A stretch of 64,000 bases of DNA, from contig NZ_SMOD01000023.1 in assembly GCF_004353905.1 (NCBI RefSeq), positions 62,001 to 126,000 of the forward strand, in the 5' to 3' direction. Source of the stretch: Paraburkholderia guartelaensis (GTDB taxonomy: Bacteria > Pseudomonadota > Gammaproteobacteria > Burkholderiales > Burkholderiaceae). Of this stretch, positions 27,890-36,921 are shown one piece after another; position 1 is the first letter of the stretch; each line of letters begins with the position of its first letter. The notes under the pieces were generated by a model, which was not told the DNA's origin, ran no database searches, and saw only the letters and a program-made list of their open reading frames with translations. A program made the translations under genes and the position numbers.

Positions 27890-28675
27890 ATGCCTATCAC
27901 CTACAAGTCTGCCGACGATCTCGCCCGCCTGCGCATTTCGGGCCGGCTCGCCGCCGACGTGCTCGCGATGATCGGCGAGCACGTGAAGCCGGGCGTCTCC
28001 ACCGACGACCTCGACGCGCTCTGCAACGACTACATCGTCAACACGCTCAAGGCCGTGCCGGCCAATGTCGGCTACCTCGGCTTTCCGAAGACGATCTGCA
28101 CGTCCGTCAATTCCGTGGTCTGCCACGGCATTCCGAATCGCGGCGAGGTGCTCAAGGACGGCGACATCATCAACATCGACGTGGCCGTGATCAAGGACGG
28201 CTATTTCGGGGACACGAGCCGCATGTACTGCGTCGGCACGCCGAGCTCGGTGGGCCGCCAGCTGATCGACACGACCTACGAGGCGATGCTCGCGGGCATC
28301 CGCCAGGTGAAGCCGGGGGCGACGCTCGGCGACGTCGGCAACGCCATCCAGAAACGCGCCCAGGCGGACGGCTTCTCGATCGTGCGCGAGTACTGCGGCC
28401 ACGGCATCGGCAAGGTCTACCACGAGGAGCCGCAGGTGCTGCATTACGGCCAGCCGGGGCAGGGCGTTCGCCTGAAGCCGGGCATGGTCTTCACGATCGA
28501 GCCGATGGTCAACGCGGGCCGTGCCGGCACGACGGTGCAGCGCGACGGCTGGACGGTCGTCACCAAGGACCGCTCGCTCTCGGCACAGTGGGAACATATG
28601 GTCGCGGTCACCGACGACGGCTACGAACTCCTCACGCCCTGGCCGGACGGCACAGGCGCCTACGAGGCCCCATGA
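27890..28675 (+). CDS. map: Methionine aminopeptidase, type I
   Basis: Removes N-terminal methionine from nascent proteins. The 261-residue enzyme carries the dinuclear metal ligands: two Asp (NIDVAVIKDGYFGDTSRM), His in CGHGIGKVYHEEP, Glu in FTIEPMVN and a final Glu in WEHMVAV. It starts at MPITYKSADDL, so the in-frame upstream ATG is not needed. It stands alone rather than beside rpsB/tsf, so it may be a second map copy; the rest of the genome would be needed to confirm. Confidence 0.95.
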   Translation: MPITYKSADDLARLRISGRLAADVLAMIGEHVKPGVSTDDLDALCNDYIVNTLKAVPANVGYLGFPKTICTSVNSVVCHGIPNRGEVLKDGDIINIDVAVIKDGYFGDTSRMYCVGTPSSVGRQLIDTTYEAMLAGIRQVKPGATLGDVGNAIQKRAQADGFSIVREYCGHGIGKVYHEEPQVLHYGQPGQGVRLKPGMVFTIEPMVNAGRAGTTVQRDGWTVVTKDRSLSAQWEHMVAVTDDGYELLTPWPDGTGAYEAP

Positions 28676-28817
28676 GCGTGCCTGTGCGGCCTCTGGGGCC
28701 GTCTGTCAAGGCTCGCGCGCGGGGCGTCGCGTGCCGGCAATTGTCAAATAAGGATTTGACTCTCAAGCCAGTTCGGTTAAAGCTACGCGTTAGCGCTTTA
28801 TTGGGGTTTACGACTGC

Positions 28818-29354
28818 ATGAGTCCGTCACTGACCGTTCGCCGTATCGCCGCCGATCAGGGTGCCGTGCTCCGCGAGCTTCGAACAGCTTCGCTGCGCGA
28901 CGCGCCTTATGCATTCGGCGACACGCTCGAAGACGCGCTATCCGCCGATGCCGCCGTTTTCGACGCTGCGGCGGCCCGGCATGCGGTTTCGCACACGGGC
29001 ACGTCGTTCATTCTCTATACCGAGGGCCATCCGGCCGGTCTGATCGGCGCGAGCTTCGAAAGCGCGCCGGCGCGCCGCGCGTTCGTCTCGGCGCTGTGGG
29101 TCGCGCCCGCGGTGCGTCATCTGAGCGGCGGCGAACTGCTGCTCAACAGCGCCATCGACTGGCTCGTGAGCGAAGGCGCGACGCAGGTCTACGCCTGGAT
29201 CACCGACACGAACACCACGGCCATGCGCTTCTACGAGCGCCTCGGCTTCGTGGCCACCGGCGATCACGCGCGCAGCCAGCAGCAGCCCGAACAGTGGGAA
29301 ACACTGCTCATGCGCACGCTCGGCGAGCACACGAAGTCCGCTTCGTCGCCGTAA
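28818..29354 (+). CDS. GNAT-family N-acetyltransferase
   Basis: 178-residue acetyl-CoA-dependent acetyltransferase. The GNAT core has a central strand/loop around SALWVAPAVRHLSGGELLLN (motif A, acetyl-CoA pyrophosphate binding) and the C-terminal VYAWITDTNTTAMRFYERLGFVATGDHA segment typical of RimI/YjaB-like members. The substrate is unknown. A TTGACT hexamer about 65 bases upstream may belong to its promoter. Confidence 0.85.
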   Translation: MSPSLTVRRIAADQGAVLRELRTASLRDAPYAFGDTLEDALSADAAVFDAAAARHAVSHTGTSFILYTEGHPAGLIGASFESAPARRAFVSALWVAPAVRHLSGGELLLNSAIDWLVSEGATQVYAWITDTNTTAMRFYERLGFVATGDHARSQQQPEQWETLLMRTLGEHTKSASSP

Positions 29355-29586
29355 CGCCGGCGTTCGCGCCGCTGCGCGCGGCGGCGCCCGCGTTTCGCTT
29401 CCCTCCGTACGACACACCGAACCAGAAACGTTTGTGCTCGTGTGGCGTGCTCGCGCTTCGCGCGCTTTTTTTTGCGCGAATTTTGTTAGTGCGTTTCTGG
29501 CAGCGAATTTGGCCGAATACACCATTAAAAATAATGGCCGTGTGCGTCCGCGCCTGTAAAATACGCAAAATTTTTAGCCGAACGCC

Positions 29587-30468
29587 ATGTCGCCCAAGAA
29601 ATCGCCATATTTTGAACTGAAGAGCGGTTCCGTCGATACGCTTCTGTTCGTGGTCAAGACGACCGAGCTCGATGCCATGCGCGCCGAGCTCACGCGGCGC
29701 TTCGAGGCGACGCCCGAATTCTTCGCAAACGACACCGTCGCGATCGACGTGCGGCGTCTCGCCGACGGCGAGCAGGTCGCGCTCGGCGACATCGCGCGTC
29801 TGCTCGAAAGCGTGCGCATGCGACCGGTAGGCGTGGTTGCGCAGCCTGAACAACACGGCTGGGCCGCTGCGGCAGGCCTGCCGTTCCTCGAGGCACGCGA
29901 CCGCCGTGGCGCGGGCGCGAAGCCGGCCGCCGAAGAAGGCGCAAGCGACGGCGAGGCATCGAATGCTTCGGCCACTGCTTCTGTCACTGCTGCTGCGGCC
30001 GCGCCGCAAGCCACCGCTGCGCAGCCCGAACTCTTCACCAGCGAGACGGACCCGGCCGCCGCCGAAACGAGCGCTGCGGCAACGGTGAACGCCGCGGCGG
30101 CGCTCGACGCCGGCGCATCTGTCGCGCGCACGGAACCCACGCTCGTGATCGACCGGCCGTTGCGCTCGGGCCAGCGCATCTACGCGAAGGGCGACGTAGT
30201 TGTGCTCGGCCTCGTGTCCAACGGCGCGGAAGTGATCGCCGAGGGCAACATCCACATTTACGCGCCGTTGCGCGGCCGCGCGCTCGCGGGCGTGCACGGC
30301 AATCACGACGCACGCATTTTCTGCACGAGCCTCGAGGCGGAACTGATTTCGATTGCGGGCATCTACCGTACCACTGAAGTTCCACTCGCCGACGACGTGC
30401 GGGGCAAGCCGGCTCAAATCCGGCTCGAGGAAGAAAAGCTGTTGATCGAACCGTTGAGGCTCACCTGA
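29587..30468 (+). CDS. minC: Septum site-determining protein MinC
   Basis: Inhibitor of FtsZ polymerisation, delivered to the membrane by MinD. The 293-residue protein has an N-terminal FtsZ-binding domain (residues ~1-95, FELKSGSVDTLLFVVKT), a long Ala/Thr-rich linker (~105-180) and a C-terminal beta-helix that binds MinD (RSGQRIYAKGDVVVLGLVSNGAEVIAEGNIHIYAPLRGRALAGVHGN, in pieces). The linker is longer than in E. coli MinC (231 residues). First gene of minCDE. Confidence 0.95.
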   Translation: MSPKKSPYFELKSGSVDTLLFVVKTTELDAMRAELTRRFEATPEFFANDTVAIDVRRLADGEQVALGDIARLLESVRMRPVGVVAQPEQHGWAAAAGLPFLEARDRRGAGAKPAAEEGASDGEASNASATASVTAAAAAPQATAAQPELFTSETDPAAAETSAAATVNAAAALDAGASVARTEPTLVIDRPLRSGQRIYAKGDVVVLGLVSNGAEVIAEGNIHIYAPLRGRALAGVHGNHDARIFCTSLEAELISIAGIYRTTEVPLADDVRGKPAQIRLEEEKLLIEPLRLT

Positions 30469-30560
30469 GTCGCAGCTCGAGCGTCGTGCGCAGGCGAGCA
30501 GGGGCATGAGCGGCACGCGATGAGACCAAACTGAGAAACTGACGAACGCAAGGTAAGGGA

Positions 30561-31376
30561 ATGGCAAAAATCATTGTGGTGACTTCGGGCAAAGGTGGTG
30601 TCGGCAAGACGACCACGAGCGCGAGTTTCGCATCGGGCCTCGCGTTGCGCGGCCACAAGACTGCGGTCATCGACTTCGACGTGGGCCTGCGCAATCTCGA
30701 CCTGATCATGGGTTGCGAGCGCCGCGTCGTGTACGACCTGATCAACGTGATCCAGGGTGAGGCGAACCTCAATCAGGCGCTCATCAAGGACAAGAAGTGC
30801 GAAAACCTCTTCATCCTCCCGGCCTCGCAAACGCGCGATAAAGACGCGCTCACGAAAGAAGGCGTGGAGAAGGTGATCGAGGACCTGCGCAAGATGGACT
30901 TCGAGTACATCGTGTGCGATTCGCCCGCGGGTATCGAGTCGGGCGCGCTGCTCGCGATGCACTTCGCCGACGAAGCGCTCATCGTGACGAACCCGGAAGT
31001 GTCTTCCGTGCGCGACTCGGATCGTATCCTCGGCATGCTGTCGTCGAAGACGAAGCGCGCGATCGACGGCAAGGACCCGATCAAGGAGCACCTGCTCATC
31101 ACCCGCTACAACCCGAAGCGCGTGAGCGAAGGCGAAATGCTCTCGCTGAACGACATTCAGGAGATCCTGCGCATCGAATTGATCGGCGTGATTCCCGAAT
31201 CGGAAGCGGTGCTGCACGCATCGAACCAGGGTCTGCCGGCAGTGCATCTGGACGGCACCGACGTCGCCGAGTCGTACAAGGACGTCGTGTCGCGCTTTCT
31301 CGGCGAGGACAAGTCGCTTCGCTTCACCGATTACCAGAAGCCGGGCCTCTTGCAGCGCCTCTTCGGTAGCAAGTAA
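30561..31376 (+). CDS. minD: Septum site-determining ATPase MinD
   Basis: Membrane-cycling ParA-like ATPase of the Min oscillator. The 271-residue chain begins with a deviant Walker A, GKGGVGKTT (signature Lys plus P-loop), has Walker B in YIVCDSPAGIESGA, and ends in an amphipathic membrane-targeting helix (KPGLLQRLFGSK). GTAAGG precedes the ATG. The stop is 14 bases before minE. Confidence 0.97.
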   Translation: MAKIIVVTSGKGGVGKTTTSASFASGLALRGHKTAVIDFDVGLRNLDLIMGCERRVVYDLINVIQGEANLNQALIKDKKCENLFILPASQTRDKDALTKEGVEKVIEDLRKMDFEYIVCDSPAGIESGALLAMHFADEALIVTNPEVSSVRDSDRILGMLSSKTKRAIDGKDPIKEHLLITRYNPKRVSEGEMLSLNDIQEILRIELIGVIPESEAVLHASNQGLPAVHLDGTDVAESYKDVVSRFLGEDKSLRFTDYQKPGLLQRLFGSK

Positions 31377-31390
31377 GGGAGGCGAACGTC

Positions 31391-31645
31391 ATGTCGTTTC
31401 TTTCGTTTTTTCTCGGCGAGAAGAAGAAGTCCGCCTCGGTAGCGAAGGAACGCCTGCAGCTCATCATTGCTCACGAGCGCGCAGGCGGCCATCCGCCCGC
31501 CGACTATCTGCCGGCCCTGCAACGCGAACTGGTCGCGGTGATCTCGAAGTACGTGAAGATCTCCGATGAAGACATTCGCGTGAGCCTCGAACGTCAGGAC
31601 GATCTCGAAGTGCTCGAGGTCAAGATCGAGATTCCGCAGGCCTGA
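31391..31645 (+). CDS. minE: Cell division topological specificity factor MinE
   Basis: 84-residue MinD-ATPase activator that gives the Min system its oscillation. The N-terminal membrane and MinD-contact helix (SFLSFFLGEKKKSASVAKERLQLIIAHER) is followed by the dimeric alpha/beta topological domain ending EVLEVKIEIP. Third gene of minCDE. Confidence 0.96.
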   Translation: MSFLSFFLGEKKKSASVAKERLQLIIAHERAGGHPPADYLPALQRELVAVISKYVKISDEDIRVSLERQDDLEVLEVKIEIPQA

Positions 31646-31651
31646 GTTTCA

Positions 31652-31690
31652 ACGCGCGCAGCCGCTGTGCTGCGCGCGTCGTTTGTCGTA
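31652..31690 (+). terminator. Hairpin terminator after minE
   Basis: Perfect 10-bp stem ACGCGCGCAG / CTGCGCGCGT with an 8-base loop directly after the minE stop. The U-tract is weak (GTTTG), so efficiency is uncertain. Confidence 0.6.
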
Positions 31691-31876
31691 TCGCTGCGCT
31701 TTCCCCTACGCGCCTTTCTTCTCGCGCGCTGCGCTTTGGCGTGCCCGCCCGCCTTACCGAAATATTCCGTTTCACTTCACCCTGCGCCGTTACACCGCCG
31801 ATGTCAGCGCAACGCCGTGCTCGCGCATTGATCGGGTAACGCCAATCAAGGCGTCAAACAATCCAGGGTGATCAAC

Positions 31877-32194
31877 ATGAACAACTCCATTCGCCTCTTC
31901 ATCGCCAAGGCCGCGATCGTCGCCGCAGGCACTTGCGCTGTCGCGGCTCCCGCGCTTGCCGAAATCGTCGTGGTCGAGCCGAGCGCGCCGCCGCCTGCCG
32001 AACGCGTGGAAGTCGTGCCGGCACCGCGTGTGGGCTATGTGTGGGACAAGGGCCACTGGCGCTGGGATCACGGCCAGTACGTGTGGGTGAGGGGCCACTG
32101 GCAGGCTGAGCGGGTCGGCTATCACTGGGTGCCGGGCCACTGGATAGCCCACGGCCCGAACTGGCACTGGGTCGAAGGCCACTGGGCCGTCTGA
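31877..32194 (+). CDS. Exported YXWXXGHW-repeat protein
   Basis: 105-residue protein with a signal peptide (cleavage near APALAE) and five Trp/His repeats of the form W(D/V)xGHW (YVWDKGHWRW, YVWVRGHWQA, YHWVPGHWIA, WHWVEGHWAV). This is the WXXGXW/BcpO-type repeat family seen in Burkholderiales envelopes; function is unknown. The ATG at 31877 is preceded by AGGGTGA. A small lipoprotein gene follows 27 bases later, so the pair is likely one unit. Confidence 0.85.
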   Translation: MNNSIRLFIAKAAIVAAGTCAVAAPALAEIVVVEPSAPPPAERVEVVPAPRVGYVWDKGHWRWDHGQYVWVRGHWQAERVGYHWVPGHWIAHGPNWHWVEGHWAV

Positions 32195-32221
32195 TTCTCC
32201 GAGCCCGAGAGGAGCCCTATC

Positions 32222-32332
32222 ATGAGTAAAAAGCTGCTCGCAGCGGCCGTGCTCGCGCTTACGCTGGCGGGCTGCATCGTCGTACCGGCGCGGCCCATGT
32301 ACGTGAGACCCGCACCGGTCGTCATCTACTAG
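32222..32332 (+). CDS. Very small lipoprotein (36 residues)
   Basis: The gene is too short for usual cut-offs. It encodes a basic start (MSKKLL), a hydrophobic stretch and a lipobox LAGC near residue 18, leaving a mature peptide of only about 19 residues rich in Pro, Val and Arg and ending VVIY. A GAGAGGAG site precedes the ATG at good spacing. It resembles the second tiny lipoprotein at 33845 in its GC(I/V)VVPA start. Role unknown. Confidence 0.75.
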   Translation: MSKKLLAAAVLALTLAGCIVVPARPMYVRPAPVVIY

Positions 32333-32373
32333 CCGTTGACCGTTTTTCTCGATCCCTTGACGGATCGTCCCGA

Positions 32374-32415
32374 CCGGGCCCGACGCGCATTGGCGCGCCG
32401 GGCCCGGCTCGTTTT
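32374..32415 (+). terminator. Strong hairpin terminator after the small lipoprotein
   Basis: Arms of 15 bases (CCGGGCCCGACGCGC and its near-perfect complement, one mismatch) with a 4-base loop, then CTCGTTTTC. Confidence 0.7.
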
Positions 32416-32573
32416 CGGCGCGCGTTGTCGATGCCGCACGAGGAATTAGTAAGAAAGGGACAGAATTAGCGCGTATTGGATCGCTCGTTCGCAGGTTGCC
32501 GCAAGCTTCGTCAGCTAAAATCTCCCCAAATCCCTTGAAGACTGGAATATCGGGCCCTGCGGTCCGCAGCACA

Positions 32574-33581
32574 ATGAAACGAGTTTTGATTGTCAAAGTG
32601 ACTTCGCTCGGCGACATCGTCGAGGCGCTTCCGGTCGTGGCCGACGTGCAGCGCGCCTTCCCGGGCGTCAAAGTCGATTGGGCCGCGGACGAGGCCTTCG
32701 CCGACATCGTGCGCTGGAATGCCGGCGTCGACCGCGTGCTCTGCGCGCCGCTGCGCCGCTTCAAGAAAGCGCGCCGCTGGAGCGACTTCAAGGCGATCTG
32801 GGCGTCGATTTCGGAACTGCGCGCCTACCGCTACGACGCCATCGTCGACATTCACGGCGTGTACAAGAGCGCGATCATCGCGTTTCTCGCGCGCGGGCGG
32901 CGCCGCTTCGGCTATCTCTCGCAGGACCTCGGCGAGCGTGGCGCAGCCTTCGCGTACAACGGCCGCTTCGGGCCGCGTCCGAAGTGCGATGCATGGCACG
33001 GCATGCGCATCAGCGCCGGCGAGGCGCTCGGCTACACGGTCGACACGCCGCCCGAATTCCAGATGCGCGTTCCGCGCGACGGCACCGCGCTGCCCGCGCC
33101 GGATGCACCCACGGCGCTGCTCTTTCACGCGACTTCGAAAGACGAGAAGAAGTGGCCGGTCGCGCATTGGGGCGAACTCGGCAATGCGTTGATCGCGCGT
33201 GGCCTGCGCATCGAGTTGCCGTGGGGTTCCGATAACGAGCACGCTACGGCGCGCGAAATCGCGGCGCTCATTCCTGGCGCGACGGTGTTGCCGCGCCTCA
33301 CGGTTTCCCAGGTCGCACAACGCATCGAGGATTGCGCGCTCGTGGTCGGCACCGACACGGGCTTCGTGCATCTCTCGCACGCGCTCATCAAGCCGACCGT
33401 GATGGTCTTCGTTTCGACCGATGCCGAACACAGCGGCGTGCGTGCGCCCAATCGCTCGATCTCGATCGGCGACGGTCATCACGTGCCGCCCGTGCAGGTG
33501 GCGATCGATGCCGTCGATCGCATCTACCCCGCGCGCGACGGCGGCGCATCCACGCAGTCATCGCACGTTCACGCCGCTTGA
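32574..33581 (+). CDS. waaC: Lipopolysaccharide heptosyltransferase I
   Basis: Glycosyltransferase family 9 enzyme adding the first L,D-heptose to Kdo in the LPS inner core on the cytoplasmic face of the inner membrane. The 335-residue chain starts RVLIVKVTSLGDIVEALPV (acceptor-side Rossmann start with the catalytic Asp), has LLFHATSKDEKKWPVAHW, and the nucleotide-sugar site VVGTDTGFVHLSHAL. The ATG at 32574 is the conserved start; an upstream in-frame ATG adds 26 unconserved residues. Confidence 0.93.
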   Translation: MKRVLIVKVTSLGDIVEALPVVADVQRAFPGVKVDWAADEAFADIVRWNAGVDRVLCAPLRRFKKARRWSDFKAIWASISELRAYRYDAIVDIHGVYKSAIIAFLARGRRRFGYLSQDLGERGAAFAYNGRFGPRPKCDAWHGMRISAGEALGYTVDTPPEFQMRVPRDGTALPAPDAPTALLFHATSKDEKKWPVAHWGELGNALIARGLRIELPWGSDNEHATAREIAALIPGATVLPRLTVSQVAQRIEDCALVVGTDTGFVHLSHALIKPTVMVFVSTDAEHSGVRAPNRSISIGDGHHVPPVQVAIDAVDRIYPARDGGASTQSSHVHAA

Positions 33582-33844
33582 GTTTTCGCGGTCCGGCACG
33601 CGCGATGCGGCGTGCCTTCCTCCGCCGTTTCCCATTACGAGCTTGTTAAAAGTGTCGTGCTTGTATTGCAGCGACGCGCCTGACAGCGCATGCAAAAGGC
33701 TTTGCGCGCCGATGCTGTTACATGGGCCACACCGCTGCTTACAAATTGCAACGCCTCACGCCTTCGCCGTCGTGTTCAATCGTAACCGTCCAGCCCGACA
33801 TCGCATGGCCGGACACAGACACTGACTTGAAGGGAGAGACCACT

Positions 33845-33970
33845 GTGAAACGATTGACGCTTACCCTCATCGCCGGCGCATTGCTCGCGGCTTCGCTGGG
33901 CGGCTGCGTCGTGGTGCCGGCCGGCGGCTACTACGGCGGCGGCTACCATCACGGCTATTACTATCGCTGA
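33845..33970 (+). CDS. Small Gly/Tyr/His-rich lipoprotein (41 residues)
   Basis: Starts at a GTG with AGGGAGAG upstream. It has a signal segment, a lipobox LGGC (Cys about residue 21), and a mature tail of Gly-Tyr-His repeats (GGYYGGGYHHGYYYR). Glycine-rich short lipoproteins of this type occur in Burkholderiales; function unknown. The 263 bases upstream contain no other gene. Confidence 0.7.
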   Translation: MKRLTLTLIAGALLAASLGGCVVVPAGGYYGGGYHHGYYYR

Positions 33971-34018
33971 TCGCCGCCGAGCGGTGCCGCGCAAGCGGTA
34001 CCAGCGGCGCGGCGGCCT

Positions 34019-34198
34019 TCAGGCAAGCAGCATTTCAATCGCGACGACCGCGGCAATTGCCGCGGCGTTCGCCGCCAGCGCCTCGAGCAGGACCGCACGC
34101 CAGCTCGCGGTGCGCAGTCGAAACGCCAGCAGGAGCGAGATGCCCAGGGCGAGGGCGATGATCAGAACAATGTCGGCGTTGCTCAGATGCAGGTTCAT
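34019..34198 (-). CDS. Small inner-membrane protein, unknown function
   Basis: 59 residues with one or two hydrophobic helices (ADIVLIIALALGISLLLAF and ALAANAAAIAAVVAIEMLL) joined by a basic loop. The ATG has an excellent GGGGGAG site. The gene lies between the tiny lipoprotein and a terminator. No family recognised. Confidence 0.6.
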   Translation of the reverse strand: MNLHLSNADIVLIIALALGISLLLAFRLRTASWRAVLLEALAANAAAIAAVVAIEMLLA

Positions 34199-34284
34199 CG
34201 TCGGCTCCCCCGGGAGATCGCTCCCCGCTTGTTGATTCGAGTATAGACACGCATCGCGCGTACCCAAAGCAATCAAAAAGGGCA

Positions 34285-34325
34285 TAAAAAAAGCGGAGAC
34301 CGCCTGGCGGCCTCCGCTTTTTTAT
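34285..34325 (-). terminator. Rho-independent terminator of the MFS gene
   Basis: GCGGAG/CTCCGC and inner GCC/GGC pairing flanked by A- and T-runs, located just past the MFS stop on the minus strand. Confidence 0.88.
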
Positions 34326-34340
34326 TGATGCGGCGATGCG

Positions 34341-35657
34341 TTACGAGAGCGACCTGTGGCGCGTCTCGCGCATGCACAGGACACCGAACAGGCTCACGCA
34401 GGCGGCGATCGACACATACGCGCCGACCCACGAGAGACCGCCGCGCGCGGCCAGCACCTGCGCGATATACGGCGCAACCGATGCGCCGAGAATGCCGCCC
34501 AGGTTGTACGCGACGCCCGCGCCCGTGTAGCGCACGCTGGTCGGGAAGAGTTCGGGCAACAGCGCGCCCATCGGCGCGAATGTGGCGCCCATCAGGAACA
34601 GCTGGATCACGAGGAAGAGCAGCACGAGCGGCGTGGCACCGCTGCCGAGCAGCGGCTCCATCGTGAAGCCCGAGAGAATCGCCAGAATGCAGCCGACGAT
34701 CAGCACGGGCTTACGGCCGAAGCGGTCGGACAGCCAGGCCGAGATCGGGGTGGCGATGCCCATGAACACCACGGCGATGCACAGCATGCCGAGGAAGGTC
34801 GGGCGCGGAATGTGCAGCGCCGTCACGCCGTGCGAGAGCGAGAACACCGTGGCGTTGTAGAAGAGCGTGTAGCACACGACCATGGCGAGCGCGCCGAGCA
34901 GCGTCGGCCACCAGTACTGCGAGAGCAGCGTCGCGACCGGCACCTTGACGCGTTCCTCGCGCTCGACAGCGGCCTTGAAGGCGGGCGTTTCGGCGATCTT
35001 CAGGCGCACGTACAGACCGAGCGCGACGAGCACCGCCGAGACGATGAACGGCACGCGCCAGCCCCAGTCGCGGAACTGCTGGTCGGAGAGCGTCGAAGCG
35101 AGGCCGAAGAAAAGGCCGTTCGAGGCGAGGAAGCCCACCGACGGCCCGAGCTGCGGGAACATGCCGAACCAGCCGCGCTTGCCTTGCGGCGCGTATTCCG
35201 TCGCGAGGAGCGCGGCGCCGCCCCATTCGCCGCCGAGGCCGATGCCCTGGCCGAAGCGCAGGATGCACAGCAGGATCGGCGCAAGGCTGCCAATCGCGTC
35301 ATAGCCGGGCAGGAAGCCGATCAGCGTAGTGGAGAGGCCCATGACGAGCAGCGACGCCACCAGCGTCGATTTACGGCCGATACGGTCGCCGAAGTGGCCG
35401 AAGATGAACGAGCCGATCGGCCGCGCGACGAACGCAATGCCGAAGGTGACGAACGCCGAAAGCGCCTGCGCCGTAGCCGAGCCGTGCGGGAAGAACACGG
35501 GGCCGATCACGAGCGCGGCGGCCGTTGCGTACACATAGAAGTCGTAGAACTCGATCGCGGTGCCGATAAAGCTCGCAAAGATCACGCGCGCGGTGCTTTG
35601 CTGCTTCGCTGCGTTTGCCTGGTCGGCGCGCGCGGGCGAAATGGGTGAGGTGGACAT
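34341..35657 (-). CDS. MFS transporter, metabolite:H+ symporter (MHS) family
   Basis: 438-residue, 12-helix permease. MHS features are the opening FASFIGTAIEFYDFYVYATAAALVIGPVFFP (in parts), the loop 2-3 motif GHFGDRIGRKS, the RFGQGIGLGGEWGGA helix 4-5 segment, and WLSDRFGRKP in the second half. MHS members carry proline/betaine, shikimate, citrate or aromatic acids, and the substrate cannot be called. Single-gene unit with its own terminator. Confidence 0.88.
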   Translation of the reverse strand: MSTSPISPARADQANAAKQQSTARVIFASFIGTAIEFYDFYVYATAAALVIGPVFFPHGSATAQALSAFVTFGIAFVARPIGSFIFGHFGDRIGRKSTLVASLLVMGLSTTLIGFLPGYDAIGSLAPILLCILRFGQGIGLGGEWGGAALLATEYAPQGKRGWFGMFPQLGPSVGFLASNGLFFGLASTLSDQQFRDWGWRVPFIVSAVLVALGLYVRLKIAETPAFKAAVEREERVKVPVATLLSQYWWPTLLGALAMVVCYTLFYNATVFSLSHGVTALHIPRPTFLGMLCIAVVFMGIATPISAWLSDRFGRKPVLIVGCILAILSGFTMEPLLGSGATPLVLLFLVIQLFLMGATFAPMGALLPELFPTSVRYTGAGVAYNLGGILGASVAPYIAQVLAARGGLSWVGAYVSIAACVSLFGVLCMRETRHRSLS

Positions 35658-36047
35658 TCAAGGGTCTCCAGTCGTTGTGACGCGCTTGCGCCTGAGTCTT
35701 GCGTGGCTTTGCGCGGGCGTCTTTGTTCAGGCTCGAAACGTGGCGGGGCGCGTGCCTGGCGCTCGACGCTCCGGCAGCGTCCGTCAGGCGGCGACGCTTC
35801 GCCAGTATGCAACGCACAGCGCGGGCCGTGCGCGTTGATTCCTGACCGGCCAGGGTGCGCGCCGATAGGCGCAAAGGAGCGGGAGCGCGGTCGAAGCCTT
35901 GCGCGGCGGCGCGGATGGCGCGTGGCGAGAGGCAAGGCCGGCGGGCGCCGGCTGGGGATAGCGAAAAATTATAACGACCGTGCGCGCCGTGCAGCAAGGC
36001 GGGCGTAAGCAGGCCCGCGCGTCAGGCGTCGGCGCGAAGCGCGTTGG
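35658..36047. other. Intergenic region, 390 bases, no gene seen
   Basis: Spacer upstream of the MFS gene and downstream of the TonB-domain-like lipoprotein gene (both on the minus strand). It holds the presumed MFS promoter. Open frames are short and GC-driven. No repeat or RNA structure is recognised. Confidence 0.4.
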
Positions 36048-36569
36048 TCACTGGTAGTTCTGCGCCTGCGGCGAAGCGAGCGTGCGCAACTGGAACTTGC
36101 CGTTGTCGTTGAAGAGCCAGTCCTCGAACATATCGAGCTGGCCTGCGGAGTTGAGCAGACCGCCGGGTGGCGGCGGCAGCGGCGCGGCGCGGCGCAAGGT
36201 TGCGAGGGCGGTGGCTTCGGCTTCGTCGTCGCCGTTGGTCCGGTAAACCGACGACTTCACGATCTGGCCACTGCGATTGACCGTGAACGACACGACCACG
36301 AGCGAACGCAGCATGGCCTGGGGCGCGCCGTGCAGGACGTAGGACGGGTTGTGCTCGACGATGTGTTTCGCGACTGTGGTGCGGTATTCGTCGAGTGTGG
36401 CGCTGTTGATCGCCGCGGGGGGAATGACGAGGAGCGGTTTGGGCGGCGGCGTGATCGTGCAGGCGCCGAGGCACCCGAGAATCGCGAGCAGCAAAACCAG
36501 ACCGGGGCGCCGTGCGAGGGAGGCGCGAGGTGCGGATGAACCGCAAGACCACTGGACGCGGATGAGCAT
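36048..36569 (-). CDS. Lipoprotein with TonB C-terminal-like domain
   Basis: 173 residues from the ATG at 36569. A hydrophobic signal (GLVLLLAILGCLGAC) ends in a lipobox with Cys near residue 37, followed by Pro-rich TITPPPKP. The domain around VVVSFTVNRSGQIVKSSVY and ALATLRRAAPLPPPP matches the TonB/TolA C-terminal pattern. It may be an energy-transducer-like or envelope protein anchored in a membrane. It is the last but one core gene before the mobile region. Confidence 0.7.
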   Translation of the reverse strand: MLIRVQWSCGSSAPRASLARRPGLVLLLAILGCLGACTITPPPKPLLVIPPAAINSATLDEYRTTVAKHIVEHNPSYVLHGAPQAMLRSLVVVSFTVNRSGQIVKSSVYRTNGDDEAEATALATLRRAAPLPPPPGGLLNSAGQLDMFEDWLFNDNGKFQLRTLASPQAQNYQ

Positions 36570-36693
36570 GTCGAACAAGCTCGGAAGCGGGACGTGAATC
36601 GAGCTTAGACGATACGCAGCGGGAAGCAATCAGAACTGTCCCGCGTAGCTCACGGGACCAGCGAAACGGCGAGGGTGTTCGACGCTACTTTAC

Positions 36694-36921
36694 TTATTCG
36701 ACGGGGAATTGCGCGCAGGGATCGGCCGCGGTCGTTGCGCAGGCGTACGAGTATTCGCCGCTCTTCAGGAACAGCTCCTTGCCGACCTGGAAGTTGTCGC
36801 GCAGATTGGGCGAGCTTTCCCACGCGATGTAGCTGGAGCACATCACGGCGAACAGGACGACGAGCGAAAACGCGAATTTTTCGAGCAGTTGGTATTGGTG
36901 CGGCATGGCGATCTTTCCCAT
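36694..36921 (-). CDS. Small single-span membrane protein, unknown
   Basis: 75 residues from the ATG at 36921 (an alternative ATG lies at 36906). One transmembrane helix (FAFSLVVLFAVMCSSYIAW) is followed by an exported tail with two cysteines (SYACATTAADPCAQFPVE) that could form a disulfide. No family is recognised. It is the last gene with chromosomal composition before the junction zone. Confidence 0.6.
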   Translation of the reverse strand: MGKIAMPHQYQLLEKFAFSLVVLFAVMCSSYIAWESSPNLRDNFQVGKELFLKSGEYSYACATTAADPCAQFPVE

